Shown here: in pieces, positions 23,557 through 32,434 of the stretch | How positions within the stretch are numbered: the first letter of the stretch is position 1 | Layout of the letters: each line of letters opens with the position of its first letter | Origin: Nostoc sp. CHAB 5824 | GTDB taxonomy: Bacteria > Cyanobacteriota > Cyanobacteriia > Cyanobacteriales > Nostocaceae | Assembly: GCF_020829665.1 (NCBI RefSeq) | Contig: NZ_JAIVFT010000035.1 | Location: 1-44,092, forward strand | Direction: 5' to 3' | Length of the DNA stretch: 44,092 nucleotides | The notes under the pieces: generated by a model | The model's input: only the letters and a program-made list of their open reading frames with translations | What the model was told of the DNA's origin: nothing | Database searches by the model: none | Position numbers and translations under genes: made by a program

Positions 23557-25953
23557 TTATGAAACTTTAACGGTGTAATTACGTCCTTCCCACTTGCTGC
23601 TATCAATCCAGAAAAAGGTAAAACTAATTGACTGTTGCTGATTATCAGAGACAGATATATCTACAAAATTTACTCCTAACTTAGTGGAAGTAGAAGGCGT
23701 ATCTTTAAAAGTTTGCCAATTATTATCTGACCAGTGCAACTGAAAAGATGCTAAAGCTTGAATTCGCAATGTATGACTTTTTTTGACTTTGCCTACTTGA
23801 CGATTAAACTTCCAAATTTCTAATGATTTACATTGCTTTCTTTCGCCTAAATATCGATTCGCTATCTCTGGAATAAAATCAAACACCCGACCATCATGAG
23901 TTGACCGCAGCAGTTTGATATACTCGGCGTGTGCCCACATTAAAGGCATGGCAGAACCTGTTGGTTTTCCTAAGTACAAATGGACATCAGGTTTATCTGC
24001 TTCATCCCAAACTTGTTCTGGTAGCAAACAAGTGTCTGAAGCAAATCCTTCCATCACCTTGATATATGTTTTGACATCGCCGCCAACAGCTAATTCATAA
24101 TGTCCCCGTTCTCCTGTCAAAAGAGGCCAAGCGCGTCCCTTACCCCAGCCGACATAAGCACTACCGTCTTCTTGCTGTCCGTAGCCGTCATGGTTGTAAC
24201 GATGCCAACAAGGGCCAACGGGTGTATCTACTTTTAAGATTGCATCAATCACTTTGACAGAATCAACGATAATCGGATCGTCTGGTTTACGAATTCCATA
24301 GCGCACCAATTGCAGAAATCCGCCATCAACAATTTCCTTCGCTGGGAATTCTCCTGCTTCACCAGGTGGCTGACTGCTGATGAAAAGAGTTCCTTGGTTG
24401 GGATTTTCGTGGGGTTGAGGATTATTGATATCTGTAGGAGTAATGCGGATATAATGCCGTTTGATGCCAGGAACTAGAGTGCCTTCGGTAGTTACTGTCC
24501 ACTCTTCAATGTGACATTCTAAAAAATCAGCGTACTCTTCTATAAATTGTGCTGTTGCTTCATCGCCATGTTCACGAACAAATTGAGCAGCACAGATTAA
24601 AGCAGCAATATTGGATGCTAGTGTTGACGGTGAATAACCGCTATTTTCTTCCCAGCGTTCTTGTTGAGTAGCCGGGCCGTGACGAATTAAATAACCCGCC
24701 GCCCGCAAAATCATCGGATAAATATCAAAGTTTAGTGGTACATTTTCCTGGTGTAACAACCATGCTAGAAGAATGGGAAATGCTACTTCATCTAGTTGAA
24801 TACCTTTCCAATACGGTTCGCCATCAACCCAGAAATTTTGAGCAAAACCGCCGTCTTCCTGCTGGCTGGTTGCAAGATAAATTAGCGATCGCACTGCTGT
24901 ATCTGTTTCGCCAGCAGCTACCAAACCTGTTACACTACTGACCATATCCCGCGTCCAGACAAGGTGATATCCTCCTTGGTCTTGGTCGTCTTTAGCTTCA
25001 CCCCAAGGGATAGCCATAGATGCAATTAAAGCACCTGGATAAGTTTTGTCTTCATGTGCCAACAACAAACTAATGCTGTTGTGATACAAGTTCCCATTAT
25101 CATAAGAAACATTTTCTAATGAGTGGATGTCGTTGCGCGAGCGCTTCCACTGTTCGTTGTATTGCTGCTTCTGCTGTTGAAAAGGAAGATTAAGCGACTG
25201 AAACAATGTGGAAATTGCATTGTGCAGTGTTGTACCAAATGCCAGTCCTAAAGTAAACTCATCACTACTATCTAGATTTAGTTTTCCAGCCAAAGCAAGG
25301 TTGCCATTTAAAGCACTGCCAAATTCCCAATCCATCTGAAAATTATCAGCTAAATCTGTCCAGCCATCACTCTGTCCGACATAGCCACACGAAAGATGGC
25401 TAAACGGAACTGTAGCACTCAGCGCCAGCCATGTTCCTGATTTCTCGGCCGTTAGAATACGATGTCCAGCAACTTCTACAACGTAACCATTGTTACCCCT
25501 ACCTCCAACTTCCAGATGCGGCGCACATAAAGTATATAAATGGAGTTGGGAAATAAACTCGCTCTCTCCTGTTAACTTGGTGTGTTGTAAAATACAGGAC
25601 AAATGCGGGTCAGCAATCACTTCTTTGATTATGGTATAACGCCCTTGTGGATCAGAATTAGTGATGCGGTATCCTAAACCATGAGTCCACATAGGTTCAA
25701 TTTTTGATTCGAGATGGCGTTTCTCTTCGTGGAAAAAGCTTTTCCCATCAGAAATTAGATACTGTAAATCCCGAACTTGGGGTCTGTCTACTGTAGGATG
25801 GTAGATTTCAGTCACAACACCGTTCCAGACAGTAAACCAAACGCGACTAGAGGTAGAGTAAGCTGTTCCGACTCCATCTTTATTGGCATGAGTCCATCGA
25901 GGATCAATACCAGGTGAGCCAAAAGCCTGTCCTTGACCAATAATCTTTACCAT
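23557..25953 (-). CDS. Glycoside hydrolase family 15 (glucoamylase/glucodextranase-like)
   Basis: This 798-residue enzyme starts with a beta-sandwich domain (about 1-270, beginning GSPGIDPRWTHANKDGVGTA) of the type found in bacterial glucoamylases and glucodextranases. An (alpha/alpha)6 catalytic domain follows, with YHLVWTRDMVSSVTGLVAAG, GIQLDEVAFPILLAWLL and WEENSGYSPSTLASNIAA near residue 433, which carries the catalytic-acid Glu region, and later LPEQVWDEADKPDVHLYLGK near the catalytic base. The end (from about 700) is a small beta domain. Family members release glucose from the ends of alpha-glucans. No signal peptide is seen, so the likely substrate is intracellular glycogen or its fragments. 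A glucose-dehydrogenase-like gene lies close by. Confidence 0.95.
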   Translation of the reverse strand: MVKIIGQGQAFGSPGIDPRWTHANKDGVGTAYSTSSRVWFTVWNGVVTEIYHPTVDRPQVRDLQYLISDGKSFFHEEKRHLESKIEPMWTHGLGYRITNSDPQGRYTIIKEVIADPHLSCILQHTKLTGESEFISQLHLYTLCAPHLEVGGRGNNGYVVEVAGHRILTAEKSGTWLALSATVPFSHLSCGYVGQSDGWTDLADNFQMDWEFGSALNGNLALAGKLNLDSSDEFTLGLAFGTTLHNAISTLFQSLNLPFQQQKQQYNEQWKRSRNDIHSLENVSYDNGNLYHNSISLLLAHEDKTYPGALIASMAIPWGEAKDDQDQGGYHLVWTRDMVSSVTGLVAAGETDTAVRSLIYLATSQQEDGGFAQNFWVDGEPYWKGIQLDEVAFPILLAWLLHQENVPLNFDIYPMILRAAGYLIRHGPATQQERWEENSGYSPSTLASNIAALICAAQFVREHGDEATAQFIEEYADFLECHIEEWTVTTEGTLVPGIKRHYIRITPTDINNPQPHENPNQGTLFISSQPPGEAGEFPAKEIVDGGFLQLVRYGIRKPDDPIIVDSVKVIDAILKVDTPVGPCWHRYNHDGYGQQEDGSAYVGWGKGRAWPLLTGERGHYELAVGGDVKTYIKVMEGFASDTCLLPEQVWDEADKPDVHLYLGKPTGSAMPLMWAHAEYIKLLRSTHDGRVFDFIPEIANRYLGERKQCKSLEIWKFNRQVGKVKKSHTLRIQALASFQLHWSDNNWQTFKDTPSTSTKLGVNFVDISVSDNQQQSISFTFFWIDSSKWEGRNYTVKVS

Positions 25954-26023
25954 AATTTATTGTACCGATAAGCTTTGAGTGCATTTTCAAAATGCTGTAT
26001 TTGATATTTTTCTGATTAAAAAC

Positions 26024-26962
26024 TTATTGAAAAGGTTGAGAAAATTTGCGATTAGCTGCTAAAGATTTAGCTTCAATAAAAATTTGTTTTATTTCAGGAT
26101 GTTTTTGGCTAATTTTTGCTTCTAAATTTTCTACAGTTAATGCTATTTCTTCACCTGTGAGATTTTTAGAAAATTGAATCTCCAAATTGAGTAATACTTC
26201 GTGTGGAGCAAGCTGCATTGTTAGCACCCGGATAACTTCTTTCACTCCTGGTTCTGTTTTTGACAAAGAACGGATATTGGCTATAGTTTGAGGAGCGGCA
26301 CTTTCACCAACTAATAATCCTTTACTTTCTCTCGCTAGCACTATTGCTACTATAGCTAAGATAATGCCAATAATAATCGAGGCTACACCATCAAAATAAA
26401 CATTATTAAATAAATGTCCTAAGAAGATTCCTGTCAAGGCGACTAGTAAACCTAAAATGGCAGCAGAATCTTCAAATAACACTGTAAATACTGTCGGGTC
26501 TTTACTGTTTTTGATTGCTTGCCAGAAATTTTGTTTACCTTTGGTCGGCAAAAACTCTTTTAAAGCTACAGTCCAAGAAGAACCCTCAAATAATATTGCC
26601 ATACCTAACACAATATAATTCCACATTGGGTCTTCTAAAGGGCTAGGATTAATTAAATGAGTAATTCCTTCATAAATTGACATCCCGCCACCAATAGCAA
26701 AGATGAGGATGGCAACGATGAAAGTCCAGAAGTAAAGTTCTTGGCCATAACCAAAGGGATGGCTATCATCTGCTGGTTTTTGGCTCCTGCTAATTCCTAG
26801 TAAAAGTAACAGTTGGTCGCCAGTATCTACAACAGAATGAATCCCCTCAGATATCATGGCAGAACTACCAGTAGTGGCGGCAGCGATAAATTTGGTAATA
26901 GCGATCGCTAAGTTAGCCCCCATCGCCGCAAAGATTGTTTTTTTAGATGAATCAGTTGCCAT
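26024..26962 (-). CDS. Cation diffusion facilitator transporter
   Basis: This 312-residue protein has about six membrane helices and a C-terminal cytoplasmic domain (from about 215). The transport-site motif HSVVDTGD (His42, Asp46, Asp49) is in helix II and a second acidic site, FEDSAAILG, in helix V. The latter resembles the ZnT9 (SLC30A9)-like subgroup more than classical YiiP, but that is a motif-level judgement. Such proteins export Zn2+ or other divalent metals, usually by proton exchange. The gene begins 5 bp after the SDR stop, so the two are almost certainly co-transcribed. Confidence 0.93.
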   Translation of the reverse strand: MATDSSKKTIFAAMGANLAIAITKFIAAATTGSSAMISEGIHSVVDTGDQLLLLLGISRSQKPADDSHPFGYGQELYFWTFIVAILIFAIGGGMSIYEGITHLINPSPLEDPMWNYIVLGMAILFEGSSWTVALKEFLPTKGKQNFWQAIKNSKDPTVFTVLFEDSAAILGLLVALTGIFLGHLFNNVYFDGVASIIIGIILAIVAIVLARESKGLLVGESAAPQTIANIRSLSKTEPGVKEVIRVLTMQLAPHEVLLNLEIQFSKNLTGEEIALTVENLEAKISQKHPEIKQIFIEAKSLAANRKFSQPFQ

Positions 26963-26967
26963 GAATT

Positions 26968-27780
26968 TTAACCATTCTCCATAAACCCTGGATACAAGGT
27001 CATACCACCATCTACAAACAGTGTTGTACCGTTAACATAATCAGAGTCATCAGAAGCCAACCAAACTGCTGCTTTGGCGATATCTTCTACATCACCTACT
27101 CGTTTTGCTGGAATCAATTTTAGTAACTTTGCCTCTGCTTCTGGAGTATCCCAAGCTGATTTATTAATTGGAGTTTTGATTGCACCAGGGGCAATGCTAT
27201 TAACACGAATTTTGTGGGGTGCAAGTTCTTGAGCAATACTTTGCATCAACATATTTATACCGCCTTTACTCGCGGCATAATTGACATGACCCGCCCAAGG
27301 AATTACTTCATGTACTGAACTAATGCAAATAATTTTACCTGCGGCGGCGGAAATCTCTGGTTGTACACCTCGACGCAAAAATTCCTTGGCGGCTTCCCTA
27401 GCACACAAGAATTGTCCTGTCAGGTTCACCCCAATGACTCTATTCCACTGGTCAAGGGTCATATCTACAAAGGGTGAATCTTTTTGCAAACCTGCATTGT
27501 TCACTAAAATGTCAATGGTTCCAAAGTGCTGGAGTGTTTGGTTAAACATCTCTTTTACTTGGTCTTCGTTACTGACATCAGCTTGTATGGCAAAAGCTTC
27601 ACCATTTGCAGCCTTAATATCATCAACAATTTTTTGGGCTGATTCGGCTTCAGAATGATAGTTAATAGCTACTGCTGCACCTGACGAAGCCAAATAACGA
27701 GCGATCGCTTCACCAATGCCAGAACTAGCACCTGTTACAAGTGCTTTTTGACCTTTAAGCAGATAAGGGGAATAGCTCAT
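26968..27780 (-). CDS. SDR oxidoreductase, glucose 1-dehydrogenase-like
   Basis: This 270-residue short-chain dehydrogenase has the nucleotide motif TGASSGIG (residues 16-23), NNAG near 94-97, the catalytic Ser in ICISSVH (about 154), and Tyr168/Lys172 in YAASK. The end VDGGMTLYPGFMENG closely follows the C-terminus of Bacillus-type NAD(P)-dependent glucose 1-dehydrogenases, which oxidise beta-D-glucose to glucono-1,5-lactone. Substrate assignment is therefore plausible but unproven. It is the first gene of a pair with the cation transporter and is divergent from the DUF2231/oxidase cluster across a 584-bp spacer. Confidence 0.92.
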   Translation of the reverse strand: MSYSPYLLKGQKALVTGASSGIGEAIARYLASSGAAVAINYHSEAESAQKIVDDIKAANGEAFAIQADVSNEDQVKEMFNQTLQHFGTIDILVNNAGLQKDSPFVDMTLDQWNRVIGVNLTGQFLCAREAAKEFLRRGVQPEISAAAGKIICISSVHEVIPWAGHVNYAASKGGINMLMQSIAQELAPHKIRVNSIAPGAIKTPINKSAWDTPEAEAKLLKLIPAKRVGDVEDIAKAAVWLASDDSDYVNGTTLFVDGGMTLYPGFMENG

Positions 27781-28364
27781 AATACTTTCTCAAAATTTTT
27801 GCTATGTATTTTCACTTACAAAGCTTGCTTGAGGATAGCTGATATTGAAAACTTAATAATTGAATCCAAATTGAAGCAAGCTGTCATACGTCGAACTTTT
27901 TATACTAATTAGACATTTTGCTTATGTGTTTAAATTTTTAGAGCTATTGTTGTGATTCTGGCATCACTTTAGAGGTTTGCAAGAATGGACGCTTCTAGCC
28001 ATTGGAATAATCAATATCTATACCGAAAGAACTATAAAAATTTCATCACAATTTCATTATTGGATGAAATCTTTAAAGGATGAAGTCAATGAAGAGGAAA
28101 AGGGCTAGGGAGCAGGGAGCAGGGGTAAAACCCTATAAATAAATTTACTTGCCCTGTATCCTTTTCTGTTTCGGTCAGTTGCGTGTGTTTCTTAAGCAGG
28201 AGATAGATTTTATGAAAATTTGAATTTTTTGATATGGATTTATTTATACAAGAGTTTGATTAACGACAAGTAACCATGTACTAAAGTTATTTATTAATCT
28301 TATAGAGATGTATCTTTTCAGGTGCTTATTATTAATAACAAACTGATACCCCAAGGAAAAAGCG
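27781..28364. other. Divergent promoter spacer
   Basis: This spacer lies between the minus-strand SDR gene and the plus-strand DUF2231/oxidase cluster, so it must hold both promoters. It contains a G-rich low-complexity tract (about 28100-28125) and otherwise AT-rich sequence. The only frames are tiny (for example 32 codons from about 27985) with no ribosome binding site. I see no convincing NtcA site. Confidence 0.55.
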
Positions 28365-28859
28365 ATGTCTGCCTTACCTCTCAATAGCCAGAATCTACCT
28401 TACCCTGATCCTTTGCACCCAATTATCGTTCACTTTGTGATTGCGATGGTGGTTTTTTCTTTTTTCTGTGACGTGGTGGGGTATTTTACCCGCAACGTGC
28501 GTTTGTTTGAGGTGAGTTTCTGGAATATGTTTGTTGCTGCGATCGCAATTTTCATCGCGATTATCTTTGGCCAGTTTGAAGCAGGACTAGCACAAGCCCA
28601 GAAAGCAGCCCAGTCAACACTAAATTATCATACCGTCTTGGGTTGGTCACTGGGGGCGATTGTTGCGGCGATCGCAGCTTGGCGTTTTGTGATTCGCAAC
28701 CGCAGCCCCCGAAAAGTGCCGCCTAGTTACTTGGGGGCTGCAACATTTTTAGTGTGTCTAGTGTTTTTGCAAGTGTATTTGGGGAGTAAACTGTTTTGGG
28801 TGTATGGATTGCACGTTGAGCCTGTAGTTCAAGCCTTGAAACAGGGAGTTTCACCATGA
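28365..28859 (+). CDS. DUF2231 membrane protein (first of pair)
   Basis: This 164-residue protein has four hydrophobic helices and the DUF2231 start DPLHPIIVHFVIAMVVFSFF. Histidines recur at helix ends: HPIIVHF (about 19-25), NYHTVLGW (about 87-94) and YGLHVEP (about 149-155). This four-helix, His-rich layout would suit a heme-b or quinone site, but the family has no settled function. AAGGA lies about 10 nt before the ATG. Its stop overlaps the start of a second DUF2231 gene (ATGA). Together they head the alternative oxidase cluster. Confidence 0.88.
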   Translation: MSALPLNSQNLPYPDPLHPIIVHFVIAMVVFSFFCDVVGYFTRNVRLFEVSFWNMFVAAIAIFIAIIFGQFEAGLAQAQKAAQSTLNYHTVLGWSLGAIVAAIAAWRFVIRNRSPRKVPPSYLGAATFLVCLVFLQVYLGSKLFWVYGLHVEPVVQALKQGVSP

Positions 28860-29449
28860 ACCCGCAACTGATTGAGCAGTTGAGATTGCGACTGGGTGCT
28901 AACGGATTACCCTACGAGATTCCTATACATCCGCAGTTGGTGCATCTAACGCTGGGTTTGTTCATCATTGCCATCATTTTTGACATAGCAGGAGTGCTGT
29001 TTTCTTTAGAAAAACCTATTTTCAAATTTTTGGGATTGGCTGCCATCCGTTCTAGCTTTTTTGATGTCGGCTGGTACAACCTCATCGCCGCGGCAGTTAT
29101 CACATTTTTCACCGTTGCGGCTGGTTTTTTTGAGCTACTTTTGGCAAATCCACTAGTCGATCGAAAGAGTGCTTGGGGGTTGAGTCCTGGTTGGACGATG
29201 CTTTTACATGGTTTGGGTGGCGTTTTGCTGTTGGGGATCATTGTAGCCATGACTGTATGGAGAGGTTTGCAACGCTATCGCTGGCGTAAGGATGCTTCCA
29301 GACAGGTGCAGTGGAGTTACTTGTTAGCAGGGATTGCAATACTAGGCATATTATTCGTTCACGGAACATTGGGAGCGCATTTGGGAGAGGAATTTGGGAT
29401 TCATGTTACTGCTGCTCATACCATTTCTAAAAATGTTTACAGCAATTGA
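28856..29449 (+). CDS. DUF2231 membrane protein (second of pair)
   Basis: This 197-residue, four-helix protein carries the family pattern YEIPIHPQLVHLTLGLFIIA. Further histidines lie in LHGLGG and in the C-terminal GTLGAHLGEEFGIHVTAAH. It is a diverged relative of the upstream protein, and translation is probably coupled through the 4-nt ATGA overlap. Paired DUF2231 proteins next to cox genes suggest a membrane heterodimer that delivers or senses electrons for the oxidase; this is inference. A structured spacer of 204 bp separates it from coxB. Confidence 0.87.
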   Translation: MNPQLIEQLRLRLGANGLPYEIPIHPQLVHLTLGLFIIAIIFDIAGVLFSLEKPIFKFLGLAAIRSSFFDVGWYNLIAAAVITFFTVAAGFFELLLANPLVDRKSAWGLSPGWTMLLHGLGGVLLLGIIVAMTVWRGLQRYRWRKDASRQVQWSYLLAGIAILGILFVHGTLGAHLGEEFGIHVTAAHTISKNVYSN

Positions 29450-29450
29450 A

Positions 29451-29622
29451 GAAGGCAGAGGGCAGAAGGAACAAGACACTTATGGGATTCAAACCCCTCC
29501 TGTCTTGGAGCCACTAAACAAGAGTTTAGTGGGGGTCTTAAACCCAACTTCGCTTTGGTCACGGGCTTCAGTGCTGGAGTCAGAATTCCCTTCTGCCTTC
29601 TGCCTCCTGCCCTCTGCCTTTC
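29451..29622. repeat. Foldback low-complexity element between DUF2231 and coxB
   Basis: The left arm GAAGGCAGAGGGCAGAAGG (29451-29469) pairs imperfectly with the right arm (29589-29622, CCTTCTGCC units). Between them is a perfect 9-bp hairpin, CCACTAAAC/GTTTAGTGG (29511-29532), plus GGAGTCAGAATT, a motif shared with the 9.1-kb foldback. It fills nearly all of the spacer and could lower read-through into the oxidase genes. Confidence 0.65.
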
Positions 29623-29653
29623 CTGATAATTAAACGAGAATTTATCAAATTTT

Positions 29654-30637
29654 ATGTTTAGTGTTTTTGAATATCTATTAATAGCGGTTTATGTAGCAGT
29701 GCTGCTCGTCGTCAGTCGGTGGATTGGGCAGCAGGCGTTTTCTTGGATGCCTCCCCAAGCTACAGCAGAAGCACAACGGGTAGATGATTTATTTAGCTTC
29801 TTAGTCTCAATTGGAGCATTTATCTTGCTAGGGCTAATTGGCGTTATGGTGTATGCGATCGCATTCCATCGCGCCCCCCCAGAAGACTACACCGAGGGAC
29901 ACCCTTCTAGAGGCGATGCAAAGCTAGAAATATTGTGGACAGCAACCCCGACTTTGTTAGTAGTGTGGATTGCTTTCCAAAGTTTCAATATTTATCAGCA
30001 GTTAAATATTTTAGGTTTAAAGCAAATTGTGCATTTGCACACACCCCAACAAGAAGCAGGGGGAAAAGGAGCAGGGGGCAGGGGGAATGCTCTTTTTCAG
30101 ATGCCTCTTTTTGAATCTGCACCTGCATTCGCCGAAACTGTTAGCGATGTCCCCAAACCTGCATCTGAAACTATTGATGTTTTCGTTAAGCAGTGGGATT
30201 GGTCTTTTCGTTATCCAAATAATGTTACTAGCAATCAACTGCATTTGCCGATCAATCGTAGCACTCGCTTAAATCTGCAAGCGCAGGATGTAATCCACGG
30301 TTTCTACGTCCCTGAGTTTCGCTTAAAGCAGGATATTATCCCAGGGCGCGACATTGATATTGTGCTAACGCCCATTCGTGCAGGCAAATATCGGCTGAAA
30401 GATTCTCAATTTAGCGGCACTTACTTTGCTTTAATGGAAACGGATGTATACGTTGAATCTCTCGATAAATATAATCAGTGGCTCACGCAAACCGCTAATA
30501 GCGAACAAACCCCTGTAAATCAGGCAGTTGCCGAAAATATCCAACCACCAAAAACATTGTTTAATAGCGGCTGGTACACCGTCACACCTGCTCAACCTGG
30601 CATTGCCAATAAAAGGAAGCAAAATAATGACACATGA
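29654..30637 (+). CDS. coxB: Cytochrome oxidase subunit II without CuA (alternative oxidase)
   Basis: This 327-residue protein has two N-terminal helices (about 3-24 and 50-75), then EDYTEGHPSRGDAKLEILWT, a typical subunit II stretch. Its cupredoxin domain starts near VFVKQWDWSFRYPN and continues to VIHGFYVPEFRLKQDIIPGR. Where normal subunit II has CxxxC and the downstream His/Met for CuA, this protein reads DSQFSGTYFALM (about 250-261), with no cysteines. It therefore cannot bind CuA and probably accepts electrons from quinol, as in the cyanobacterial alternative respiratory terminal oxidase. A G-rich tract adds a Gly/Lys-rich loop (about 132-145). coxA follows with an 11-nt overlap. Confidence 0.93.
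   Translation: MFSVFEYLLIAVYVAVLLVVSRWIGQQAFSWMPPQATAEAQRVDDLFSFLVSIGAFILLGLIGVMVYAIAFHRAPPEDYTEGHPSRGDAKLEILWTATPTLLVVWIAFQSFNIYQQLNILGLKQIVHLHTPQQEAGGKGAGGRGNALFQMPLFESAPAFAETVSDVPKPASETIDVFVKQWDWSFRYPNNVTSNQLHLPINRSTRLNLQAQDVIHGFYVPEFRLKQDIIPGRDIDIVLTPIRAGKYRLKDSQFSGTYFALMETDVYVESLDKYNQWLTQTANSEQTPVNQAVAENIQPPKTLFNSGWYTVTPAQPGIANKRKQNNDT
30046..30090 (+). repeat. G-rich low-complexity insert within coxB
   Basis: The tract GAAGCAGGGGGAAAAGGAGC with following GGGGGCAGGGGG encodes a Gly/Lys-rich loop between the membrane anchor and the cupredoxin domain. It keeps the frame. Three G-runs of five plus a GG could favour a G-quadruplex in the mRNA-like strand. Confidence 0.65.
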
Positions 30638-32303
30638 TTTTAGTGAAGAGATTACCGGGGATCGAGAATCGAAAAATTACCAGAACCAGCAGGGTAATAC
30701 TTGGCGGCAATATTTCAGCTTCAACACCGATCATAAGGTGATTGGAATTCAGTACATGGTGATGACCTTCATTTTCTTCCTGATTGGTGGGCTGTTGGCG
30801 ATGCTGATCCGGGCTGAATTGCTCACCCCAGAATCAAATTTGGTCGATCGCCCGCTTTACAACGGTTTGTTCACCATGCACGGGACAATCATGATTTTCC
30901 TGTGGATCATTCCCTTCAATGCAGGCCTTTCTAATTATTTAGTACCGCTAATGATTGGAGCGCGGGACATGGCTTTTCCCCTGCTCAACGCCATCTCTTT
31001 TTGGATTCTGCCACCCGCAGGTCTTTTACTACTATCTAGCTTCTTCGTCCCAAACGGCACTGCACAATCTGGCTGGTGGTCTTATCCGCCAATTAGTCTG
31101 CAAATTCCAGGCGGTGAACTGATTAACGGTGAATTCTTATGGATAGTCAGCTTAGTTTTAATAGGCATCTCTTCAATCATGGGGGCTGTCAACTTTGTGA
31201 CAACCATCTTTTGGATGCGGGCCCCAGGAATGACATTTTTTCGGATGCCTGTGTTTGTTTGGTCGGTTCTCAGCGCCCAGTTATTGCAACTGATTAATTT
31301 GCCTGCTTTGACGGCTGCATTGATCTTGCTGTTGCTTGACCTATCTTTTGGTACACAATTCTTTAAACCAGATGGAAATGGCGATCCGATCATTTATCAA
31401 CACCTATTTTGGTTCTACTCTCATCCAGCAGTTTATATCATGGCACTACCAGCCTTCGGTATTTTTGCTGAGGTTTTGCCTGCATTTTCTCGCAATCCCT
31501 TATTTGGTTATCGGTCAGTTGCGATCGCAACCTTGGGTATTGCTTTTATCAGCATCTTCGTTTGGGTACATCACATGTTCACCAGCGCCACCCCTGGTTG
31601 GATGCGGATGACCTTCATGGCTACCTCAATGTTAGTTGCCATACCCACTGGTATTAAAGCCTTTGCTTGGACTGCCACCATTTGGAGGAGCAAGCTACAT
31701 CTAGAGACACCAATGCTGTTTGCGATGGGAGGTGCAGCTATGTTTATTTTTGGCGGTGTTACTGGTGTAATGCTTGCTGCCACGCCGTTTGATATCCACG
31801 TTAATAACACCTACTTTGTAGTGGGACACTTCCATTACATCGTTTTTAATACGATTACAATGGCAATCTTCGCGGCAATTTACTACTGGTTTCCTAAAAT
31901 CACTGGAAGAATGTATGCTGAGGGTTGGGGCAAATTGCATTTTTGGCTGACCTTTATACCTGCCAATATCACCTTCTTCTCCATGCACCCATTAGGTTTA
32001 CAAGGGATGCTACGCCGAGTTTCTTCCTACGATCCACAGTATCAAGGATGGAATGTCATCGCTAGCTTGGCATCATTCTTATTAGGAGCATCCACGCTGC
32101 CTTTTATTGCTAACATAGTAGGCTCTTGGCTTTACGGCCCGAGGGCAGTTGACAATCCTTGGCACGCTAGTGGATTGGAATGGACAACCTCTTCACCACC
32201 TCCGCGAGATAACTTTGAAGAAATTCCAATTGTCACAAGACCTCCTTATGACTATGGCAATCCAAAATACTCAGTAATGGAAAATTCTAACAACATTGAG
32301 TAA
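30627..32303 (+). CDS. coxA: Alternative terminal oxidase subunit I
   Basis: This 558-residue heme-copper oxidase subunit has about twelve helices. The metal ligands are visible: His85 (MHGTIMIF), His266 with Tyr270 in WFYSHPAVY, the CuB pair His315/His316 (VHHMF), and His401/His403 (HFHY). The motif YSHPxVY in place of GHPEVY is that of A2-type oxidases, which lack the channel Glu. The start at 30627 (MTHDFSEEITGD) is preferred over an in-frame start 33 codons upstream because it follows AGGAAGC and matches the expected N-terminus. It overlaps coxB by 11 nt, so translation is coupled. With a CuA-less CoxB it forms a predicted quinol oxidase. Confidence 0.95.
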   Translation: MTHDFSEEITGDRESKNYQNQQGNTWRQYFSFNTDHKVIGIQYMVMTFIFFLIGGLLAMLIRAELLTPESNLVDRPLYNGLFTMHGTIMIFLWIIPFNAGLSNYLVPLMIGARDMAFPLLNAISFWILPPAGLLLLSSFFVPNGTAQSGWWSYPPISLQIPGGELINGEFLWIVSLVLIGISSIMGAVNFVTTIFWMRAPGMTFFRMPVFVWSVLSAQLLQLINLPALTAALILLLLDLSFGTQFFKPDGNGDPIIYQHLFWFYSHPAVYIMALPAFGIFAEVLPAFSRNPLFGYRSVAIATLGIAFISIFVWVHHMFTSATPGWMRMTFMATSMLVAIPTGIKAFAWTATIWRSKLHLETPMLFAMGGAAMFIFGGVTGVMLAATPFDIHVNNTYFVVGHFHYIVFNTITMAIFAAIYYWFPKITGRMYAEGWGKLHFWLTFIPANITFFSMHPLGLQGMLRRVSSYDPQYQGWNVIASLASFLLGASTLPFIANIVGSWLYGPRAVDNPWHASGLEWTTSSPPPRDNFEEIPIVTRPPYDYGNPKYSVMENSNNIE

Positions 32304-32434
32304 GGAGTTAGACAAATTTTAATTATGAATTACCCTTCGGGTTCGGGAGTTCGGACTCGACAGGAACCGCCAAGACTCCGACTCCCTCACGAATTACGTA
32401 GCTTGCTTCTCGCCTTTGGCGAGTATTACGAATT
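32304..32434. repeat. Repeat-filled gap between coxA and coxC
   Basis: The 131 bp between the genes contain small hairpins (ACCCTTCGGGTT and TCGCCTTTGGCGA) and the motif ACGAATTA twice, framing a GC-rich segment. No ribosome binding site is obvious before the coxC ATG, perhaps because repeat DNA displaced it. Normally these genes lie closer together. Confidence 0.6.

Noticed and set aside
27985..28083. 32-codon frame before the oxidase cluster
   Set aside because: No ribosome binding site and no composition typical of a protein.
28270..28281. GTAACCATGTAC as a possible NtcA site upstream of the DUF2231/oxidase cluster
   Set aside because: The spacing between GTA and TAC is 6 nt; the NtcA consensus needs 8.
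29394..29633. 79-codon frame overlapping the second DUF2231 gene and the spacer
   Set aside because: It overlaps a well-supported gene and otherwise runs through the foldback repeat.
30528..30626. Longer N-terminus for CoxA within coxB
   Set aside because: It would overlap coxB by over 100 nt; the ATG at 30627 has a Shine-Dalgarno and the expected family start.
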